Assembly: GCA_937916515.1 (NCBI GenBank)
Contig: CALFSX010000213.1
Span: 46,033-110,032 of the forward strand
Origin: an uncultured Planctomycetaceae bacterium
GTDB taxonomy: Bacteria > Planctomycetota > Planctomycetia > Planctomycetales > Planctomycetaceae
Direction: 5' to 3'
DNA length: 64,000 nucleotides
Part shown: piece after piece, positions 1 to 8,207 of the stretch
Layout of the letters: every line of letters begins with the position of its first letter
Numbering within the stretch: the first letter of the stretch is position 1
The notes under the pieces: model-generated
What the model was told of the DNA's origin: nothing
The model's input: only the letters and a program-made list of their open reading frames with translations
Databases searched by the model: none
Program-made: the position numbers and the translations under genes

Positions 1-149
1 GAATGCTTCTGACGGTTTATCGTAACGACGACTATGTCTGCCAGGCTCGTGTTGTAAAGGTTTACCCAGACACGGCAGTCTGCATCGTCGAAGAAAAAAC
101 ACGCAACGGAATTGTTCAGCGAGGCGACAATGTCACAACAAAACTCTGA
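1..149 (+). CDS. C-terminal fragment of an unknown protein
   Basis: Frame 3 is open from the window edge to a TGA at 147-149, giving 48 residues that begin inside a larger protein. The tail contains LTVYRNDDYVCQARVVKVYP and ends in GDNVTTKL. This reads like the small beta-barrel domain (GDxLTVYR ... VVKVYPD ... GDNV) seen at the C-terminus of some planctomycete envelope proteins, similar in style to the C-terminal domain of flagellar assembly protein T. The family placement is an inference from motif appearance. The next small gene starts inside it, overlapping by 20 nt, so the two are probably translationally coupled. Confidence 0.6.
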   Translation, partial: MLLTVYRNDDYVCQARVVKVYPDTAVCIVEEKTRNGIVQRGDNVTTKL

Positions 150-258
150 TCCGACAATCTACGATGGTCTTATGTTTGTCGCTTTGGCGGCGGTCATTAT
201 CGGCATCGTATTCCTGGTGATGTCACTGGGACAATACGGCTGGAGCGGCCCGTCGTAG
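130..258 (+). CDS. 42-residue single-pass membrane protein
   Basis: ATG at 130 opens a 42-codon frame ending in TAG at 256-258. A short polar N-terminus (about 15 residues) is followed by one strongly hydrophobic segment of about 20 residues (FVALAAVIIGIVFLVMSLGQ) and a short tail with aromatic residues. It overlaps the preceding gene by 20 nt, which argues for coupled translation and for being real despite its size. I recognise no family. A role as a membrane partner of the upstream protein is only a guess. Confidence 0.55.
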   Translation: MSQQNSDPTIYDGLMFVALAAVIIGIVFLVMSLGQYGWSGPS

Positions 259-394
259 TCAAGGCGACTACGACCAATATTTGATCATGTTATTCAGGTG
301 GCCGAGGCCGGACTGAACTTGCAAACGAAGCCGTTTGGGTTTCATTTGCAGTTCATTTTGGCCCCGGTCACTTGTACTTGTTGCTGGTGTCCAG

Positions 395-435
395 GATCAG
401 CTGGCCAAGATCAGCTGGCCAAGATCAGCTGGCCA
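395..435 (+). repeat. Three tandem copies of a 14-bp unit
   Basis: The unit GATCAGCTGGCCAA occurs at 395-408 and 409-422 and again, incomplete, from 423. Each unit contains the palindromes CAGCTG and TGGCCA. It lies in the 214-nt gap between the small membrane protein and the convergent zinc-ribbon gene. No gene function is attached to it. Confidence 0.85.
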
Positions 436-472
436 GACGCGAAATCAACTCACCGTGTTTGTGGTGAGCGAT

Positions 473-1192
473 TTAGTCAGCTTCGCTGGCGACCGTGTAT
501 TGAATTCGCCCGCAGGCTCGGCATTGAACGAACTCGCCAAGGTTCAATCGCACGACATCCTGCGATGTTGATAACGTGTTGCATTCTGTGCAATACGCGT
601 CTTCAACTTTGGCCATGGCGGTCGCACCTTCAGATGCCTTTAGTCGCTTGTACGCACCCATCGCTTCGCCGGGCGGGATCACTTTTTCGGCGGCTTTGAT
701 TTCGTCGTTCAGGCGAGCAACGTCTGCATTCAGGCCGGGTTCTCGTTCGGCAACTTCGGCTTTGATTTCTGCCAGCTTTTGTTTCAGGTCGGCAACAGCC
801 TGTTGTAGTTCGGTCAGCACGGTTTCAGCAGCATCAACGTCGGCCAGCATTGCCAGCACTTCGTCTTCCAGTTCGGCGCAGGCCAGCGTTTCGGTGTTAA
901 TCTGCCCCTGAATGATGGCGTACTCTTTGTTGGATCCCGCTTCGTTCAGACGTAATTTATGTTTTTGAACGGCTGCTTCGCGAGTCTTCAGGTTTAGCGA
1001 CGCTTCATCGGTGGCTCGCTTAAGCTTTTGGATTTGTTCCTTTTGAGCGACACATTCCTGTTCTGCGGCGGCAATTTTCTTCTCTGCGGCGGCGATTCGT
1101 CGCGGACCATGAGCCAGCATGTTTTCCGCATCTGCCATCTGTTGCAGCAGTTCGTGCAGGTGCTGATACGCCAGAGAAGTGTCGGTGGCCAT
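473..1192 (-). CDS. C4 zinc-ribbon coiled-coil protein (COG1579-like)
   Basis: A 239-residue protein made of a long, Ala/Glu/Lys/Gln-rich helical coiled coil (about residues 5-180) and a C-terminal zinc ribbon. The ribbon has two Cys-x2-Cys pairs, YCTECN and QCRACG, separated by about 20 residues. This is the architecture of the COG1579 / zf-RING_7 family, whose members are described as putative nucleic-acid binding proteins; the molecular role is not established. A GGAG ribosome-binding site lies about 10 nt before the ATG at 1192. It is convergent with the small membrane gene upstream. Confidence 0.85.
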   Translation of the reverse strand: MATDTSLAYQHLHELLQQMADAENMLAHGPRRIAAAEKKIAAAEQECVAQKEQIQKLKRATDEASLNLKTREAAVQKHKLRLNEAGSNKEYAIIQGQINTETLACAELEDEVLAMLADVDAAETVLTELQQAVADLKQKLAEIKAEVAEREPGLNADVARLNDEIKAAEKVIPPGEAMGAYKRLKASEGATAMAKVEDAYCTECNTLSTSQDVVRLNLGEFVQCRACGRIQYTVASEAD

Positions 1193-1496
1193 ATAGGAAA
1201 ACTCCGCGAGAAGGGTGTAGAATCAGCCATTGTCCACTGATCGAACAACGATTTAGCGTTATTGTGACCAGCAGTTCAGTCCGGCAGGAAATCGCATTCT
1301 ATGAAGCCTGGCCTGGTTTCTCTACAAACCCGGGACGGAAACAGCCCTCAACTTGTCAATGTATCCTTCCCCAACGCGGGCCTGGTTCTTGCCCAGTTTA
1401 AGCAACCGTTCGGAAATACGTCATCGTCGTTCAGGAAAATGCACGGCAGCCCTGCATGATTCTTAGTCCGACTTCAATACACAGGAACAGCGTTCA
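1193..1496. other. Divergent intergenic region, no gene seen
   Basis: This 304-nt gap separates the zinc-ribbon gene (minus) from cobA-hemD (plus). It must contain the promoters for both. I see no convincing -35/-10 pair, riboswitch fold or small coding frame. Confidence 0.5.
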
Positions 1497-3014
1497 GTGA
1501 CTTCAGGAAAGGTATATTTGGTTGGCGCAGGTCCGGGCGATCCAGGGCTGCTGACGTTGCGAGGGGCTGAAGTTCTGGCAGAAGCGGATCTGGTTCTTTT
1601 CGACGGTTTGGCCAATCCTTTGCTTCTGAAGTTGACCAAAGGCATTTGCGAACGAACCGCGCGGACACGCGAAGGCAGCGATCGCATTGTGCCGCAGCAG
1701 GAGATCAACGACCGACTTGTTTCGGCCGCCCGCCAGGGAAAGAAAGTCGTGCGGCTGAAAGGCGGTGACCCCTATATTTTTGGGCGAGGCAGTGAAGAAG
1801 CCGCCGCGTTGGAGGCGGCAGGAATTCCATTTGAAGTGGTTCCGGGAATTACGGCGGCAACCGCGGCGGGTGAGTATGCCGGGTTCTCCTTCACTCATCG
1901 CGATGTGGCGTCAGCAGTGGCTTTTGTGACGGGCCACGAAGATCCCACGCGTGAATCCAGTCGACTGGATTTTGACGCACTAGCTGCGTTCCCGGGTACG
2001 CTGGTTTTTTATATGGGGCTTGGACGCATTCGAACGATTTGCGACCAGCTGATTGCTTCCGGTAAGCCGACGACAACTCCCGCTGCGGTGATTTGCCGAG
2101 CATCTTTACCGACGCAACAGGTGGTGACGGCCACTCTGGAATCGTTGCCGGATGCCGTCAGTAACGCGGGGCTCAGGCCGCCTTCTCTGATTGTTGTCGG
2201 TGAATGTGTTAGTTTAAGACAGGCGAAATCATGGTTCGAAAATCGCCCGCTGTTTAAACAAACCATCGGCATTACTCGTCCGGCGCATCAATGCGTTGAG
2301 ATTGCTGATCGCATCTCTCGACTGGCAGGACAGCCAGTGATTATGCCGTTGATTGAAATCAATCCAATCGACGACGATCAACTGCAGATGCTTGACGAAG
2401 CGATTTCCAATTTAAGTACCTATCACTGGTTGATCTTTACCAGCGTCAACGGCGTGACGGCATTCTTCGATCGACTCTGGGCTTTGGGGCACGATGTTCG
2501 GTCGCTGGCCACGTTGAAGATCGCTGCCATCGGATCTTCGACTGCTGCGGCGATCGAGGCGTATTCGCTGAGGCCGGATGTGGTTCCTGAGTCGTTTCGG
2601 GCAGAGGCGCTTGCTGAAGCGATGATCCCGTTGGTGAACGGCCAGAATGTGCTGTGGGCGAGAGCCAGTCGTGGGCGAGAAGTATTGCCTGAAATGTTAA
2701 CTGCGGCTGGTGCCCACGTTCAGGAACTTGTTGTTTATCGCAACGAAGACGTTGCTATGTTTCCGGATGAGACTGTTGGAATGCTTCGTTCCGGACAGTT
2801 GGCCTGGATCGGCTTAAGCAGTCCGTCGATTGCTCGACAGTTTGCCAAACTGCTGCAGAACCACGAAATTGATGCCGGTCAGTTAACCACAAAAATCGCG
2901 GCGATCAGCCCGGTAACAGCCGAAACCGCTCGCGAATGTGGGCTTCCTGTGGCCATTGTGGCGACAGTTTTTACCTGGGACGGTATCATTGAAGCGATTG
3001 CTGGATCAAACTGA
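1497..3014 (+). CDS. cobA-hemD: Uroporphyrinogen-III C-methyltransferase / uroporphyrinogen-III synthase fusion
   Basis: A 505-residue cytoplasmic fusion. The first half (about 1-245) is a SAM-dependent uroporphyrinogen-III methyltransferase (SUMT): the N-terminal glycine loop VYLVGAGPGDPGLLTLRG, then VRLKGGDPYIFGRGSEE, VPGITAA and FVTGH are all present. It methylates uroporphyrinogen III at C2 and C7 toward precorrin-2/siroheme. The second half (about 255-505) is a HemD-type synthase, which cyclises hydroxymethylbilane to uroporphyrinogen III, recognisable from LIFTSVNGV and IAAIGSSTA. Thus consecutive steps are joined in one chain, a fusion known from other bacteria. The start is GTG at 1497; the SD is weak. 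A second, stand-alone HemD homolog is present at 47048-47884. Confidence 0.95.
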   Translation: MTSGKVYLVGAGPGDPGLLTLRGAEVLAEADLVLFDGLANPLLLKLTKGICERTARTREGSDRIVPQQEINDRLVSAARQGKKVVRLKGGDPYIFGRGSEEAAALEAAGIPFEVVPGITAATAAGEYAGFSFTHRDVASAVAFVTGHEDPTRESSRLDFDALAAFPGTLVFYMGLGRIRTICDQLIASGKPTTTPAAVICRASLPTQQVVTATLESLPDAVSNAGLRPPSLIVVGECVSLRQAKSWFENRPLFKQTIGITRPAHQCVEIADRISRLAGQPVIMPLIEINPIDDDQLQMLDEAISNLSTYHWLIFTSVNGVTAFFDRLWALGHDVRSLATLKIAAIGSSTAAAIEAYSLRPDVVPESFRAEALAEAMIPLVNGQNVLWARASRGREVLPEMLTAAGAHVQELVVYRNEDVAMFPDETVGMLRSGQLAWIGLSSPSIARQFAKLLQNHEIDAGQLTTKIAAISPVTAETARECGLPVAIVATVFTWDGIIEAIAGSN

Positions 3015-3126
3015 TCCAATCGTGTCCTCCAACGCTTCAGGAATTCAGTTGGTACAAGCCGTAGAGAAGCAGAAGCCTTCCAGCGGCAACCATATTCCTC
3101 TTTAAATCCCGCGCAGAAAGCCCTTC

Positions 3127-4059
3127 ATGATTCGATCGCTTTTCACACTGCTTTTGTTCTCCGCCGTTGGCACTTCTATGGCAGAAGACATTTCGCATGG
3201 ATTTCTGGCTACCGGCAGCCAGACCTACATTGTGGATGGTGACAGCAACAAAATCTGGAACTATCCGCATGCCAGTCGTGACGGCTATGTGCTGCAAAAC
3301 GGCAACATTATTCTGACCCTGAACAAAGGCCCGAAGTACAGCGGCGGCGCGGTCATTGAAATTGATCGGGCGACTGGTGAAGAGCTGCTGATTTTTAAAG
3401 GGACTCAAAGCGAAGTTAACAGTGCTCAGCCAACTGCGGATGGCACCTTTGTGATTACGGAAGCGGGTGAAAAGCCACGTCTTCTGGAAGTTGATCGTCA
3501 GGGGAAGGTTGTCGTGGAGTTTCCGTTGCAGTGCCAGAACGGTAATCATCACATGGAAACTCGCATGGCCCGCAAACTTGATGATGGTACTTTTCTGGCC
3601 CCTCATCTGCTGGACTTCGCGGTCAAGCATTACGACGCCGCAGGAAAGTTGCTGGGCCAGATGGATACGACCGTGGAAGGTGATCCAGACCGCAAAATTC
3701 ACTCATGGCCTTTCACCGCAATTCGTCAGTCAAACGGAAATACTTTGGTTTGTTGCACCAACGGTAATCGGGTTGTTGAGTTTGATGCTGCGGGAAAAGC
3801 TGTTTGGCAACTGACCAACGACGATCTGCCAGGACCATGGTTGCAGGATCCGTGCGGATCACAGGTTTTGCCGAACGGCAATATCGTGATTACCAGCTAT
3901 GCGGCTGGTCGAGCCGACGTGAACGCCCCCAAGCTTCTGGAAGTTACTCGTGATAAGAAAGTTGTCTGGACGTATCGAGATTCCAACAAATTTGGAATTC
4001 ACCACTTTCAAATTCTGACACCTGATGGCAAAGCATTGCCTGGACCGCAGTTGAAATAA
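3127..4059 (+). CDS. Secreted beta-propeller protein (PQQ/NHL-like repeats)
   Basis: 310 residues with a Sec signal peptide (hydrophobic stretch to about residue 19, cleavage near SMA/ED). The mature part has repeated motifs of the form DxxGKxxWxF/Y and LPNGNIVIT (for example DGNSKIWNY-like, QNGNIILTLN, SNGNTLVCC, LPNGNIVITSY), which indicate a six- or seven-bladed beta-propeller of the PQQ/NHL or arylsulfotransferase-like type. No catalytic residues can be assigned. It is followed by another secreted propeller gene and a DUF1080 gene, all on the same strand with gaps of about 70-115 nt, suggesting a group of periplasmic proteins of related use. Confidence 0.75.
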   Translation: MIRSLFTLLLFSAVGTSMAEDISHGFLATGSQTYIVDGDSNKIWNYPHASRDGYVLQNGNIILTLNKGPKYSGGAVIEIDRATGEELLIFKGTQSEVNSAQPTADGTFVITEAGEKPRLLEVDRQGKVVVEFPLQCQNGNHHMETRMARKLDDGTFLAPHLLDFAVKHYDAAGKLLGQMDTTVEGDPDRKIHSWPFTAIRQSNGNTLVCCTNGNRVVEFDAAGKAVWQLTNDDLPGPWLQDPCGSQVLPNGNIVITSYAAGRADVNAPKLLEVTRDKKVVWTYRDSNKFGIHHFQILTPDGKALPGPQLK

Positions 4060-4174
4060 CCATGGCTGACGCGTTTTCCGTAAGACAGTCGTTTTGTTGT
4101 TCGCTATTATTCTGAAATTGCATTCAGCAACGTAAGTTCCCGCTCGATCACTCCTACCTCAGCAGACTCGATTT

Positions 4175-5509
4175 ATGCTTGCCACTTCTATTTCTAATCG
4201 ATTCCGTTTCGCTTCCTGGTCGACTCTGCTTGTGTTGTTGCCAGCTGTATTGTTGCCAACCGTGGCGATCGCAGATGATGACATTTCATGGCCGTTTCGC
4301 GGCGGCCCAACGTTGAACGGGCACGTGGCAGCAACAGATGCTGTGGGGCTTCCGTCAGAATTTGACGAAGCTTCCGGGACGAATATCAAGTGGAAAGTGA
4401 AGCTGGAAGGGTTTGGTCATTCAACGGCGATTATCGGTGGCGGTAAAGCATGGTTGACGTCAGCGACGGAAGACGGCAAACAACAATTTATCTACTGCCT
4501 TGACGCTGAATCCGGCAAGGTGCTGCATCATAAACTGCTGTTTGAAAACGCCGAACCGGAACCTCTGAACAACAATATCAACACCTACGCTTCTCCATCG
4601 TGTGCTTTGGAAGCTGACGCTGTTTATGTTCACTTTGGATCTTACGGAACAGCGAAGTTGAATCCGGAAACAGCCGACGTCGTATGGGAACGCAAAGACA
4701 TTCAGTGCCGACATTTTCGTGGGCCTGGTTCGTCGCCGATTATTTTCAAAGACCTGCTGATTCTGACTTTCGACGGCATCGACGCTCAGTTTGTAATGGC
4801 CCTGGATAAACACTCAGGCAAAACGGTTTGGCGTACTGATCGCTCCACGGACTATGGTGACCTTGACGAAGATGGCAAACCCAAGCGAGAAGGCGATTTA
4901 CGAAAAGCGTACAGCACGCCCTCTCTGGTTGAGGTCAACGGACGAACTCAGGTTGTGTCGGTCGGCTCACGAGCTGGCTTTGCGTATGATGCGTTGACTG
5001 GCAAAGAGATCTGGGGCATTCGTCACGATGACTTCAACGCTGCCGCGCCGCCAAGCTTTTACAAGAACTTTGCAATTCTGAATACCGGATCACGGGGAGC
5101 CAATCTGATGGCGGTGGAATTGAACGAAACCACCAAAGGCGATGTGACTGAATCTCACGTGAAGTGGAACCGAGACAAGGCGAACAGTCGCCTGGCGGCT
5201 CCGTTGCTGGTGGAGAACCGAATTTACATGATCACAGACACTGGCGTTGCGAATTGCGTGGACGCAGAAACTGGCGATGAAGTCTGGAAGGATCGCGTTG
5301 GAGGAACTCATGTTGCGTCTCCAATCTTCGCCAATGGGCTGATCTACTTCTGCAGCGAAGAAGGCGATGTGACCGTGATCGAAGCCGGTGATGAATTCAA
5401 AGTGATTACAAAGAACCATATTGCGGATGGCATGCGGGCTTCACCCAGTGCCGCTCATGGGCGGCTGTACCTTCGCACATTTGGACATCTGTACTGCATT
5501 GGGCAGTAG
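4175..5509 (+). CDS. Secreted PQQ-binding-like beta-propeller repeat protein
   Basis: 444 residues. There is a polar N-terminus, a hydrophobic signal segment (about 16-33) and cleavage near AIA/DDD. The mature protein carries several PQQ-like repeat cores: LDAESGKVLHHK, LNPETADVVWERK, LDKHSGKTVWRTD, DALTGKEIWGI and VDAETGDEVWKDR, spaced as in PQQ_2/PQQ_3 propellers related in fold to BamB. Planctomycetes have many such proteins and they are not BamB orthologs by default. The ligands needed for a PQQ dehydrogenase are not evident, so a structural or binding role is more likely than quinoprotein catalysis. Confidence 0.85.
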   Translation: MLATSISNRFRFASWSTLLVLLPAVLLPTVAIADDDISWPFRGGPTLNGHVAATDAVGLPSEFDEASGTNIKWKVKLEGFGHSTAIIGGGKAWLTSATEDGKQQFIYCLDAESGKVLHHKLLFENAEPEPLNNNINTYASPSCALEADAVYVHFGSYGTAKLNPETADVVWERKDIQCRHFRGPGSSPIIFKDLLILTFDGIDAQFVMALDKHSGKTVWRTDRSTDYGDLDEDGKPKREGDLRKAYSTPSLVEVNGRTQVVSVGSRAGFAYDALTGKEIWGIRHDDFNAAAPPSFYKNFAILNTGSRGANLMAVELNETTKGDVTESHVKWNRDKANSRLAAPLLVENRIYMITDTGVANCVDAETGDEVWKDRVGGTHVASPIFANGLIYFCSEEGDVTVIEAGDEFKVITKNHIADGMRASPSAAHGRLYLRTFGHLYCIGQ

Positions 5510-5579
5510 GGCATCAAACTTTAGTAAGTGAGTCCTGGTGGATCGCCGGGTAAACATGTTTTCCTGATTGGAACTGTAA

Positions 5580-6368
5580 ATGAAAATTCAGATTGTGGTG
5601 TCAGCCGTTTTGCTTTGTTGTGGTGGCTGGGTACAGGCGGACGAGCCGGAATTTAAAACCGGCGAGTGGGTTTCTTTGTTCAACGGCAAAGATATGTCTG
5701 GCTGGACGCCCAAAATTCGCTATTCCGATTTCGGTGAAAACTATGGCAACACATTTCGCGTCGAAGATGGCATGCTGAAGGTTCGATACGACCAGTACGA
5801 AGAGTTTGGTGAACGCTTCGGGCACCTGTTTTACAAGACTGAATTTTCGAACTACAAGTTTCGAGTTGAGTATCGCTTTGTTGGTGATCAATGCAAGGGT
5901 GGCCCCGGTTGGGCAACTCGCAACAGTGGGGTTATGATTCACGGTCAGAAGCCGGAAACAATGGATAAGGATCAGGACTTCCCTGTTTCCATTGAGGTTC
6001 AGTTGCTGGCTGGTAATGGCAAGGACGCTCGCACCACATCGAACCTGTGTACTCCAGGTACCAACGTTGTGATGAATGGCGAGCTGAAGAAGCAGCACTG
6101 CATCAGTTCAAAATCGAAAACCCATCACCTTGATGAATGGGTGACTGCCGAAATTGAAGTTCGAGGCAACAAGGTCATCAAGCACATTCTGGATGGCGAT
6201 GTTGTGTTGGAATACAACGAGCCTCAGTTGGACGAACGGGACAAAAGCGCGAAGAAGCTCATCAAGGATGGCAAGCTGGCGTTAAGCGGTGGCACCATCT
6301 CACTGCAATCAGAAAGTCATCCCTGCGAATTCCGCAAGGTGGAGATCATGGTTCTGGACGCTGAGTGA
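5580..6368 (+). CDS. Secreted DUF1080 (3-keto-disaccharide hydrolase-like) protein
   Basis: 262 residues with a Sec signal peptide (cleavage near VQA/DEP). The mature N-terminus has the family hallmark SLFNGKDMSGW, followed by RVEDGMLKV, SNYKFRVEYRF, NSGVMIH and FPVSIEVQLLAG, all typical of the concanavalin-like DUF1080 domain, and a final strand FRKVEIMVL. Some members have been linked to hydrolysis of 3-keto-glycosides; substrate here is unknown. A second DUF1080 protein lies at 61546-62190. Four Cys residues in the mature part could form disulfides. Confidence 0.88.
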   Translation: MKIQIVVSAVLLCCGGWVQADEPEFKTGEWVSLFNGKDMSGWTPKIRYSDFGENYGNTFRVEDGMLKVRYDQYEEFGERFGHLFYKTEFSNYKFRVEYRFVGDQCKGGPGWATRNSGVMIHGQKPETMDKDQDFPVSIEVQLLAGNGKDARTTSNLCTPGTNVVMNGELKKQHCISSKSKTHHLDEWVTAEIEVRGNKVIKHILDGDVVLEYNEPQLDERDKSAKKLIKDGKLALSGGTISLQSESHPCEFRKVEIMVLDAE

Positions 6369-6421
6369 GTTGCTGTGGCCTGTCTGCGTAATTCCATACG
6401 CGGCCAAAAATTGACACTTTT

Positions 6422-6482
6422 GACCCGACTCGTAAAGGAGTCCGCAGGCAATCCGCTGCAGGACTTCTGTTCGAGTCGGGTT
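6422..6482. terminator. Long hairpin between convergent genes
   Basis: Outer arms ACCCGACTCG (from 6423) and CGAGTCGGGT (6472-6481) are exactly complementary. Inner segments around 6436-6447 and 6460-6470 pair imperfectly, so nearly the whole 60 nt can fold. It sits between the convergent DUF1080 and FabH-like genes. There is only a weak T stretch (TTAAACATTTT) on the plus side, so bidirectional termination is likely but not certain. Confidence 0.5.
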
Positions 6483-6548
6483 AAACATTTTAAGCACTCT
6501 TGTTGAAGCTGATTTCGCTTTTGGCGTCAGTTTTCGACTGGCGTGCGA

Positions 6549-7715
6549 CTAAGCAACAACCGGGCTTTGATCTGCTGTGGCTTTAACGGCAATGCCAGCG
6601 TTAAGGACTCCCGACTGCCAGCGGAGGCATGCATGGCCCGCAGACATGTGGTCTGAGATCTCGTTCATGCAGATACCGGCGGCCAGCAAAATCAAATGAT
6701 CTCCGTTTCTTAGAGGAGCCAGTTCATTGCGAGCCATCACCTCATCAAGTCGGGACACCAAAGTTGGTACCGACGAAGAGATTGTGTTGCCGTAGAATTC
6801 CAGATTGTTCAGGAATTCAATCTCTGGAAACTCAGTTTTGGCCGCAGCAATGAGAGCCTTCAATAGTTTTCCGCTCGGTTGGTGTGGAGCAACAACCACT
6901 CGCTGTCCCGGACTATGCTCAATTGACAGCAATGCGGCTCGCAGGTTGTCCAGCATCAGTTCGATGCCGTTCAGAAAGACAGGTTCCGCATTCATTCTCA
7001 TGACCTGTCGATGGCAGGGGTTGCCATGGAAGTCGAAGACGTCGGTCGTGTCTTTGCGGAATAGCGGATCCGGATTCGGGCGGCGTTCTGAAGTGATGCG
7101 GAAGTCTTCGCTTTGAATGGAGTTCAGCGGCAGGCCACCAGCGACTTCGACCACTCCAGCGGTTGCACCGGCTGAAACAATGCCGCAAAACAGGCGGTCA
7201 GCAGCGTCATGCCAGAGTTCCGGGGTTTCAACGGAAATCAAGGCAATGCGTGAGTCTGGCCGAGCGTCTTCCAGCAACAATGACGCTTCGGTCATGAGCT
7301 TCAGAAAACCGGCACATCCGTGATTGAATGGCGTGATTGCGTGCGAATCAATGCTAAGACGTTGCGACAGTTGCGCTGCCAGTTCAACGCAGGCGTTGGG
7401 ATCGACGTGAGAATGGCATAGCAGTATGTGATCGAAGTCTGACAGCGAGCAGTTCGCAGCCTGTTCCAGCTTTCGAGCGATACGAAGCGCTAAATCGATC
7501 GGGGCGGTCGAGCCTTTCATCAGTCTTCGCTGACTGATGCCGGTTGACCGAAAAATGCTTTTCGTGCCCGAAAAACCGGCGTTACCGCCCAATTGCGATA
7601 GCTTCAGAACCTGCTGGTTGTCCAGAGTTTCGAAGAGATCTTCCTGATCGAAGATATCCACAACTACTGACAAGCCAAGCGCGTTCTGCGCGCTATTGTT
7701 TCGTTGTTGCTTCAC
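6549..7715 (-). CDS. 3-oxoacyl-ACP synthase III-like (FabH/KAS III family) protein
   Basis: 388 residues with the thiolase-fold organisation of ketoacyl synthase III. The catalytic triad can be read: Cys134 in FNHGCAGFL, His278 in VVVAPHQPSGK and Asn310 in FYGNTISSSVP. Length is longer than FabH (about 320) because of insertions around residues 195-240. Family enzymes condense an acyl-CoA starter with malonyl-ACP or related substrates. No other fatty acid genes are nearby, so it is probably a specialised KAS III (secondary lipid or polyketide-type) rather than the housekeeping FabH. The Asn-Thr-Ile-Ser-Ser motif argues for activity. Confidence 0.85.
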   Translation of the reverse strand: MKQQRNNSAQNALGLSVVVDIFDQEDLFETLDNQQVLKLSQLGGNAGFSGTKSIFRSTGISQRRLMKGSTAPIDLALRIARKLEQAANCSLSDFDHILLCHSHVDPNACVELAAQLSQRLSIDSHAITPFNHGCAGFLKLMTEASLLLEDARPDSRIALISVETPELWHDAADRLFCGIVSAGATAGVVEVAGGLPLNSIQSEDFRITSERRPNPDPLFRKDTTDVFDFHGNPCHRQVMRMNAEPVFLNGIELMLDNLRAALLSIEHSPGQRVVVAPHQPSGKLLKALIAAAKTEFPEIEFLNNLEFYGNTISSSVPTLVSRLDEVMARNELAPLRNGDHLILLAAGICMNEISDHMSAGHACLRWQSGVLNAGIAVKATADQSPVVA

Positions 7716-8068
7716 CCGTCACCCATTTTCGCCCATCTTGGGCTAATTGATTCCCAGAAAACAGCTGGGTCCCCCGACCGCTGTTGATCAAAGATTAACA
7801 CGAAACCAGGGAAGGGAAAGGTACACTTGGGCTGAGACGTGGAAAACCATAAGGAACACTGAATTTTGAGCGTATTTCTTCGCCAATCGGTCACGCAGCG
7901 GCAACTTTAGGTCGGATGTGGGCAATTTTGTACAACGAATGATAATTACGTGAGTGCTCGGTCGAGAGGTGTTGATGGCTTTTGGGGTAGTCAGAGTTGC
8001 CAGACTTCGGAGTTCGATTGCCAATGGCTGAATTCTGGCGAGTCCAGTCAGGGAAAATGATCCGAATT

Positions 8069-8207
8069 CTTAACTGTGACGAAGCGCTACTGCTGCGTCA
8101 CAGCTCGATCTTCGGGTAGTGGATCTTGTTAAAGATCCTGCAATACGGGGATCTTTGACAAGATCCCCTACCGTAACCCCAAATTTTTAACTGCGACACA
8201 GCACTAC
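8069..8207. repeat. Palindromic MITE-like repeat element
   Basis: A 24-bp inverted repeat (8115-8138 and 8149-8172, 22 of 24 positions complementary, 10-nt loop) contains nested smaller hairpins (GGATCTT/AAGATCC and GGGATCTT/AAGATCCCC). It is flanked by imperfect direct repeats of 22 nt, 8069-8090 and 8186-8207, sharing TTAACTG.GAC and GC.CTAC. The left flank also has a CTGTGACG/CGTCACAG hairpin (8074-8103). The right flank covers the stop codon of folD (8204-8206). This resembles a small non-autonomous mobile or REP-type element; no transposase is present. The rest of the 488-nt gap (7716-8068) shows no gene. Confidence 0.6.

Noticed and set aside
395..435. Possible CRISPR array
   Set aside because: The units are directly adjacent with no spacers, and no cas genes are present.
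4175..5509. BamB outer membrane assembly protein
   Set aside because: PQQ-like repeats alone do not identify BamB; there is no lipobox and no Bam genes nearby.
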